64,000 nucleotides of DNA, from positions 4,402,001 through 4,466,000 of the forward strand of contig SPDT01000001.1 in NCBI GenBank assembly GCA_008477525.1, read 5' to 3'. The DNA comes from Hypomyces perniciosus. Lineage: Eukaryota; Ascomycota; Sordariomycetes; Hypocreales; Hypocreaceae. Made by a program: the position numbers and the translations under genes. The first letter of the stretch is position 1, and each line of letters starts with the position of its first letter. This document shows positions 57,931-64,000 of this stretch, in pieces. The notes beneath the pieces were generated by a model. It was not told the DNA's origin. It saw nothing but the letters and a program-made list of their open reading frames with translations, and made no database searches.

Positions 57931-58489
57931 CCAAGGAAAGCAGCACAGAGGACAAGGGAGCAATTGAGTGGAATTCTGGCGCCCTATCTTCGTGATGTGA
58001 ATAAGCTGACTACGTAACTGGTTTTTCCAATACCTGCATAGCTTTGTGCTTTGCATCTCGCGTTGTAGATTTTCGAATTTGAAAATGCTCTTTTGATTAT
58101 CTCACAAACCTCTTTGCCCAAAACTGCGACGCCCTCATTGTATCTCCTTTGGCTGCAAGGATAGCATTGGCATGGTGTTCAAGGGCGCGGAGTCTGAAGG
58201 ATCTCGCGCTCGTTTTCCGGCGAGATCAAGATATCAGGATGGCGCGTAACCACACAATCACGCAAGATACATCTTCAAAGAGACTCCTATACAGAGTGTG
58301 ATCCACTATACTCAACGTGGTAAGAGCATAGCAAGATAATAGCAGGATACTACCGGAAGGAGTGGGAAAACATGCTAAGAGAGTTGACTCGGCATAACTG
58401 GGGAAATATGCGATAACTATACGACTAACTGCCCTTAGAGGAGGCTAACATGCTGGCTTAGTTTATAGGAATCTCATGATCAAATGGGT
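57931..58489. other. Sequence inside the inverted repeat, no clear gene
   Basis: A minus-strand stretch near 58,100-58,200 reads LRALEHHANAILAAKGDTMRASQFWAKRFVR, which looks protein-like, but I cannot place it in a family. Stops surround it. Nothing else is supportable. Confidence 0.4.
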
Positions 58490-58740
58490 ATTTCCATTAG
58501 ATCGGAGCAGCACTGACGAACCAATGCCCATGTGATCAAGCGCGAGAAACAGTGGAACACTTTCTCCTCCGATGCAGAAAGTGGACAGAATACCGCAAAG
58601 AGATACTGCAATGCACCGACACAAGAAAGAGCAACCTGTCGTTTTACCTTGGAGGCAAAAAAGCATCAGATGCTGACAAATGGGTTCTAGATATGGAGAC
58701 TGTCCGAGCAACGATACATAGTCTCAGTGAAATGACATAA
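58490..58740 (+). mobile_element. LINE 3' end fragment (C-terminal zinc region)
   Basis: The frame reads CDQARETVEHFLLRCRKW, then LQCTDTRKSNLSFYLGGKKASDADKW and VRATIHSLSEM before TAA. This is the Cys-His region and tail that end ORF2 of Tad-like LINEs. It lies between the two arms of the inverted repeat. The 5' remainder of the element is absent. Confidence 0.7.
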
Positions 58741-59201
58741 GATAGCATAGGAAGAGTGGATTGTCTTCTGTAGAAAACTGTAAGTAAACGGTGGATGGTT
58801 AGAATCAGGCAACGACGCTCCAGTCTGGAGCTTGCTTCGATGGGCTGCATATGAATCGTTGCCTCTTCGATATGTATGTACATACCAAGGTTTGGAAATT
58901 AAATATGTTAAACTTTCGATATATTGAGGCATGTTCAACTGTGATGGTTGTATGACGTATCATCAAGTCCTCCCATAGCACGGAGCATTGAGGCCGAAGT
59001 AAAGGCACTAGCAGGTAATCAGCTAGCAACGATGCCAGTGAATTTATTGCGGCTATGTATCATGACCATGTGTTGCGTAATGTGGTTTCATGGTCAGACT
59101 GAACACATCACAATAGCAGGGAATTCTTAGGCACCTCATGGTCCAGTCAATTGCACCGTCTTCTGTGTATTCCTTTTACCTTCTTTCGCCTCCTCATTCG
59201 A
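58741..59201. other. No supportable gene inside the inverted repeat
   Basis: This stretch lies between the LINE 3' fragment and the right arm of the inverted repeat. Short frames on the minus strand (for example 58,805-59,029) have no recognisable domain. Confidence 0.4.
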
Positions 59202-59327
59202 TTCCCTTCCAGCCATTTTATCATAGAAACAGAACGCCGCGCGTTCTGTTTCACCTCACGTAAGATCGCCGATTCCCTTGCATATCCCTTCTTTGCTTAT
59301 TCCAACAACTAGACCGACGTTATCCAA
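59202..59327 (-). repeat. Right arm of the inverted repeat pair
   Basis: This is the partner of 57803-57930 in opposite orientation, ending about 260 bp upstream of the RecQ start. The palindromic GAACGCCGCGCGTTC core is preserved. No target-site duplication was found at the outer ends. Confidence 0.75.
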
Positions 59328-59585
59328 CACCATGATAAAACTATTTTTTTTGGGTGGGGAGGGGGGTTTGAGGACAGCTGCCTCCTGGGTAAACTCCATC
59401 ATTTCCCCGCTGAAAGACCTATGTAGTACGAAATCATGGTACCAAAACTTCCAAACTTTGTCGCTGCCATCTTGCGCCCTCAACTTTGGGCTTTTGTCCA
59501 CCACCAGAGTCCATGGGGAGCAAGGGTGTCATTTGCGCAGCCTTTGTTCTACCGTCTTGACTGCCGACCGTATGGCTTTCATCGG

Positions 59586-62274
59586 ATGGGGAATATAGAG
59601 AGTGATGGTGACTCCAAAAATGGACAGCCCAACACCGTCGGGAAACATGAGCTGAAAGTCCAGAAACTACTCGATAACAGCCAAGATGAACTGTTGGCGC
59701 CGGCGCATTCACAGGCTGATACAGGCAATGTCAGGGAGAATCAGAACGATGGCAAGCTTGAGATTGCTCGTCAAGTATTGGCAGAGAAGTTCGGATACAA
59801 TTCCTTTCGTCATGAGCAAGAGGCAGCTATAAATCACGTTTTGCAGGGAAAGAACACACTTGTTATCTTTCCCACAGGGGCTGGGAAATCTCTTTGCTAC
59901 CAGGTGAGCTGCTTCCTTATGCATTTTCTTTCGGTTTTCCAACTATCAGCTAACCAAAAAAACCCACCCCAGGTCCCAGCTCTTGCTTACGAGAAGATTG
60001 ATTATAAGTACCCAAGCATAGCCAGAAGACCCGGTGACCAGGTGACCATGGCCTCACAATTATTATTTGCCCTTTAGTATCTTTGATGAAGGGGCAAATT
60101 GACGTTCTCCAGAGCAGAGGGATCCGCGCTGACAGTATTAACTCTACCAAGACGCCTGAAGAGATACAACAAGTCCGGCTGGCTTTGCAGAAAGGGGACC
60201 TACGGATGCTATACTGCTCACCCGAGAGGTTTACTGATGAGTCCTTTATCCAGAGTATGAAGGAAGTACCTGGAGGCATTAGACTAGTAGCTATTGATGA
60301 AACACATTGTATTTCAGAGGTGCGTTTCTACTATTGCCAGTGGTCTTCAGTCCTCAACTTCAGATCTGACAATATTTACAGTGGGGTCATTCCTTCAGGC
60401 CGGACTATCTCAAAGGTACGAGGGTCTATGTGGCAACTTCGGTGTGACCATCATTTTTCTGACGTAGATCTAGTTCCCAGATCTGTCAAGGAAGTTGGGG
60501 CGGAAAGTGTTATCTGTCTGACGGCCACAGCTACTCCTACCGTTGTGAAAGAAATCTGCGAGTCTCTCTCCATTAGCAGTTCAGGGGTTTTTCGGACATC
60601 ACCATATCGACCAAAGTGAGTACATACATGTACATCGGCGATTACTCACTAATATCCCCAGTCTGCATCTTCATGCTGAGCCCGCAAAGGATGACAACTA
60701 CAGATGTCAGAAAATACTCGAGATTTTGAGTGGGCAGCCAGGATCTAGCCTTATTTACGTAAATACGCGACATGCATGTTTCTCCATCTTGTTCTTTAAA
60801 CGAACATCCCCGGCTAACGACATGGTGGTCTAGCGGGCTGAAAGTATTGCCAGAATCCTCCAGAGCAACGGCTTTAATGCCCATGCTTTCCATGCAGAAA
60901 TGGAGTCAAATGTCAAGCGACGTGTTCAAGACGACTTCATGTCATCCAAACTCCAGATTGTGAGACAAGGCCTCGTTTCATACTTTACAGAAGTTATTGG
61001 TACTGAACCTTCTCTAACTATGATCTCACCAAGTTTGTCTCCACTGTTGCTTTTGGTATGGGCATCGACAAGCCAGGTAGGTGCTCTCTTGGGCCGTTTA
61101 CTACTCGTCTATTTCATTATTCATAATTCACTATAGACATTCGAATCGTTATAAATTTCGACCTTCCTTCTACCATTGAGCAATATAGTCAGCAAATTGG
61201 ACGTGCGGGTCGTGATGGGGTGCCAAGCCAATGCATGCTCTACCTCCATCCAAGTGACCTCCACCTTCGTGAGTGCTTTACACGCGGAGATTTGCCATCA
61301 CAGCGCTCTATTTGCCGTCTACTCAAGGATATCTTTGACAGTCATGTTCGTGGCTTGCAAGTTGATCAAACATTCAAGAAGAACAGCTTCATGCAAGGCC
61401 GAGAATTTGATTTGAATGAGGTCCCTTTACAAAAGATATACACAGATCTCGACTTGCGCTATGGTCTCATTAGAAGAATGTGGACGCAATATGGACGGTG
61501 CATTTTCAAGGCTAGGCGAGGATATTATGATGCCATGAAGTCCGACCAATCGTCTAGTACCATCGCGATACGAGTATTCGCAGAAAAGAATGACAGGTTC
61601 CGCCATCTTGACATCTACAAGGCTGCGCATACTATAAATATTCCTGTCCAAGACATTCACAACAAACTTAAGCAACTAGAAAGGATCGGTGTCATTACAC
61701 TGGAGGACATGGGGCTCAATGAAGTATATTGTGTCCTTGGCCCATTGCCCGGTACAGACAAAGAGATTGATGATCTAGCCGAGAAGCTGCACGCAGATTT
61801 GGCAGCTCGTGAGCGAAAGAATCTAAGTCGCACCGAAGACATGATAAAGCTCATAACTGGGAATAAGTGCTATTCTCTGGCACTGGCTGAGTACTTTGGT
61901 GCAGAGCTTCCAGACTGTAAGGACAAGTGCGGACACTGCAACTTCTGCGTAACAGGTGAGCAGATTGCCATACCTCAAAAACCAACTCGTGAGGTAGATA
62001 TCGATGGGATCTGCAAAGTCCTTGATGCATGTGACGTCCGGGACGATCCTAGATTCTTGGCCATGTTGGCTTTTGGCGTCGGTAGCCCGCGGACTAGGAA
62101 GATGCGACAAAAGAAGCGCAAGGTTTTAGGGATCTTGAAGGACCATGATTTTGAAGTGAGTGAGCCCGTCTTGGATCTGTTGTTGCTATGTAACCGACAA
62201 CAAATCTGCAGATGTTGCTTTATGAGTTCACCAAGGCTTGTAGAGCCGACGGTTCCAGGCCGGACTCCGATTAA
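59586..62274 (+). CDS. RecQ-family DNA helicase, frameshifted by an 8-bp tandem duplication
   Basis: The exons are about 59586-59903, 59973-60319, 60382-60415, 60468-60615, 60662-60756, about 60829-60960, about 61020-61075, 61137-62155 and 62212-62274. Motifs are FRHEQEAAINHVLQGKN, IFPTGAGKSLCYQ (I), IICPLVSLMKGQ (Ia), IDETHCISEWGHSFRPDY (II), TATATPTVV (III), VAFGMGIDKPDIRIVINFD (V) and QQIGRAGRDG (VI). An RQC-type zinc site (DCKDKCGHCNFC) and a C-terminal tail follow. Motif II is DETH rather than DEAH. In exon 2, GGTGACCA is repeated at 60033-60040 and 60041-60048, which shifts the frame just before motif Ia. The intron near 60,757-60,828 is hard to place. Otherwise the gene looks well kept. 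RecQ helicases unwind DNA 3'-5' in recombination and repair. Confidence 0.8.
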
Positions 62275-62789
62275 CACGGGATCTTCGGCGTTGTGTGGAC
62301 CATCAACCTAGTGTTCCATAGCTCGGTTGTGTGTGTCAGCATTCATTACACAGATAAGGGACTTCCAGTAACTTAATTCTTAGCTCTATTAATCTACAAC
62401 CCCAGGAATGAAACTACGGCCAGATCCGACATACAGCAACATTCTATGACGACTTCATCGTGAGAAGATAGCCGAATTCGTGGAAAGATGACCGGATGCG
62501 TGAGACGATGACGCCCGTGTCGAGGACCCTAACCTGGTGGTCTGCAATTGGCTCATGGAAAAGCCACCCAACGCAGAGGGTAGTTGGCCTCCCGCACATA
62601 TGGGGCTTTCCCACATTCTCCAATTAAATGAGGACCAATTTGAGGGATGACTGCCATGTGACTGTAGACATTTCGGTGGCTGTGAGCAACGCACGGTTTA
62701 GCATAATTGGGTGATTCTATTATGATGCTGAATTGACGATGTATCTCTACCTTCCTCCCTTCAGCTCCTTTTAGACTCAGAGGTTCGGT
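62275..62789. other. Intergenic, no supportable feature
   Basis: This is a short AT-balanced stretch between the RecQ stop and the LINE relic. The 79-codon minus-strand frame at 62,455-62,694 has no recognisable domain. Confidence 0.5.
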
Positions 62790-64000
62790 GTGGCTGAAAA
62801 TGCGTTATCCTTCGCCCTGGACAAAGTCCAACTTCCATATTTCTACAGAAGACGAGGATTCGTCCCTTACCAGGGAGTCACTCTGAAGGGAAAGCAGATC
62901 AACCCCAGCGCGCACATGAGGTGGTTCGGCGTAAACAACCTCGCAGCGAAGTTGGACAGGGCCTTCAAGATGGCTGCTCGCGCCGTTGTCCCGGTATGGA
63001 AAACCACTCCCATCCCATTACCAAACAGAGAGTCTGACATCCCGCCCGCATTCACGGCTCTCGCTCAGGCAAGACTTAGGTGCTCGGCGCGGCTTGCGGG
63101 CCTTGGCCGTGCACACCCTCTGGCCAAGAACATTGATAGCTTGATCGCACAGTTATCCTTGAGACGCCCGCAGAGAGCCACCCTGTTGGTCGACCGGTCC
63201 ATCAGACCTACCCTCTTCGCAAAGAAACCCCGCTTCGTCGAAGCAGATCCAAAGTTCGAAGAGCTAGGGAAAGAAATGGCTACACAAAAACACCTTGAAC
63301 TGATAAGCTCACTGCCAGCCACAGCAGTCGCAGCATGCTCGGACGGCTCCCAGCTTAACGGCAAGTCAGGTTGGGGAACGGCTGTGTACTACAGGGAGAG
63401 AGTCCACAAGAGCTTCGGACCCCTCGTCAACGCAGAAGTGTTCGACGCAGAGGCCGCGGGAGCCAGCCAAGCGATCGGGACAGCAGCCGGACTTGCGAGG
63501 GACGACCTCAGAATCAGCGAAGTACATGTTTTTCTTGACAACACATCAGTGGTCAGGGGTTTACTTAGGGAAGCGCCTGCCTCCTCACAAGGGGAGTTCA
63601 TCCAGTTCCGACGCATCGCGGAAGAACTTCACCCACGCAGGGTTTTTGTCTCATGGGTCCCAGGCCATAAGGACATACGAGGCAACGAGACGGCTGACGA
63701 ACTGGCCAAAAAAGGAGCGACCCTCACTCCCCTACCTAGGGCTGAAGCACCCTCGCCCACATCAAACGCTGGGCAAAAGCGGAAAGAGCTACCCTCCAGG
63801 AGAAATACTGGGAGGCAAACGCCCCGGAAAGCTACCAACCGTGGGAACTAGGAGCACCTACGAATCCCCCGGAACTGAAACTCCCCCGACCCATTCTACA
63901 CAGGCTGCTGGCAGAGAGGACTAGTCATGGAGACTTCCAAAGCTACCACGACCGATTTGGCCACGACACACAATCCCACTGCAGATGCGGCTCCCCCAAG
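62790..64000 (+). mobile_element. Non-LTR retrotransposon relic (family A), internally deleted, runs off the window
   Basis: A frame from 62790 to 63851 carries the end of the RT region (GVTLKGKQINPSAHMRWFGV). It jumps directly to NNLAAKLDRAFKMAARAVVPVWKTTPIP. Compared with the copy at 21.8 kb, about 80 codons are missing without loss of frame. The RNase H is complete: CSDGSQLNGKSGWG, AEVFDAEAAGA, VFLDNTSVV and GHKDIRGNETADELA. A frameshift at about 63,750 follows. The C-terminal part (HIKRWAKAERATLQEKYWEAN, HCRCGSPK) then reads in another frame to the window edge. It is probably inactive. Confidence 0.82.

Noticed and set aside
1..64000. tRNA, rRNA or CRISPR features
   Set aside because: No cloverleaf with a credible GGTTC box, no 5S-like internal promoter and no regularly spaced repeat array was recognised by eye. 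A covariance-model scan would be decisive.

Overview
The window is nuclear DNA of a filamentous ascomycete. Coding regions are dense, introns are short (about 45-75 nt) with GT..AG ends and CTAAC/CTGAC-type branch sites, and the protein families are Pezizomycotina ones (SUN/GH132 wall protein, OPT transporter, DUF3435 recombinase, DUF4470-MYND, DUF3638, fungal STAND N-terminal domain, fungal BTB families). A Sordariomycete, perhaps Hypocreales, is my best guess. The species cannot be named from sequence alone.

Bases 1 to about 17,000 look like a conserved core segment. In order they carry the 3' end of a PCI-domain gene, a GPI-anchored SUN-family wall protein, mitochondrial EF-G2/MEF2, an oligopeptide transporter with an apparent frameshift near its end, a TVP15-like Golgi membrane protein, a small glycine-rich protein, and cytosolic asparaginyl-tRNA synthetase. 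Exon structures resolve cleanly here and no transposon debris is visible.

From about 18.4 kb to the right edge the character changes completely to an accessory block. It opens with a DUF3435 (FluG-domain) tyrosine-recombinase-type gene pointing rightward. It then holds at least five non-LTR retrotransposon relics, a Tc1/mariner relic, two LTRs of one family (one inserted in a BTB gene with a clear 5-bp target duplication), long direct and inverted repeats, and a broken Rep gene of CRESS-DNA virus type. Many host-type genes are decayed: a PD-(D/E)XK-like family member, an unnamed multicopy family, a very large DUF3638 gene, two BTB genes, a P450 and a STAND N-terminal domain gene.

Among the wreckage several genes look intact or nearly so: a DUF4470-MYND protein, an F-box-like protein, a four-helix membrane protein, a PIF1 helicase with three N-terminal C2H2 fingers, a CYTH-type thiamine triphosphatase, and a RecQ helicase damaged by an 8-bp tandem duplication.

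The genes of the accessory block do not form an evident pathway. The pattern is a repeat-rich, possibly mobile or subtelomeric-like region abutting a core segment at about 17-18.4 kb. Whether the DUF3435 gene defines the left end of one giant mobile element is the main open question. I found no CRISPR array, tRNA or rRNA gene.
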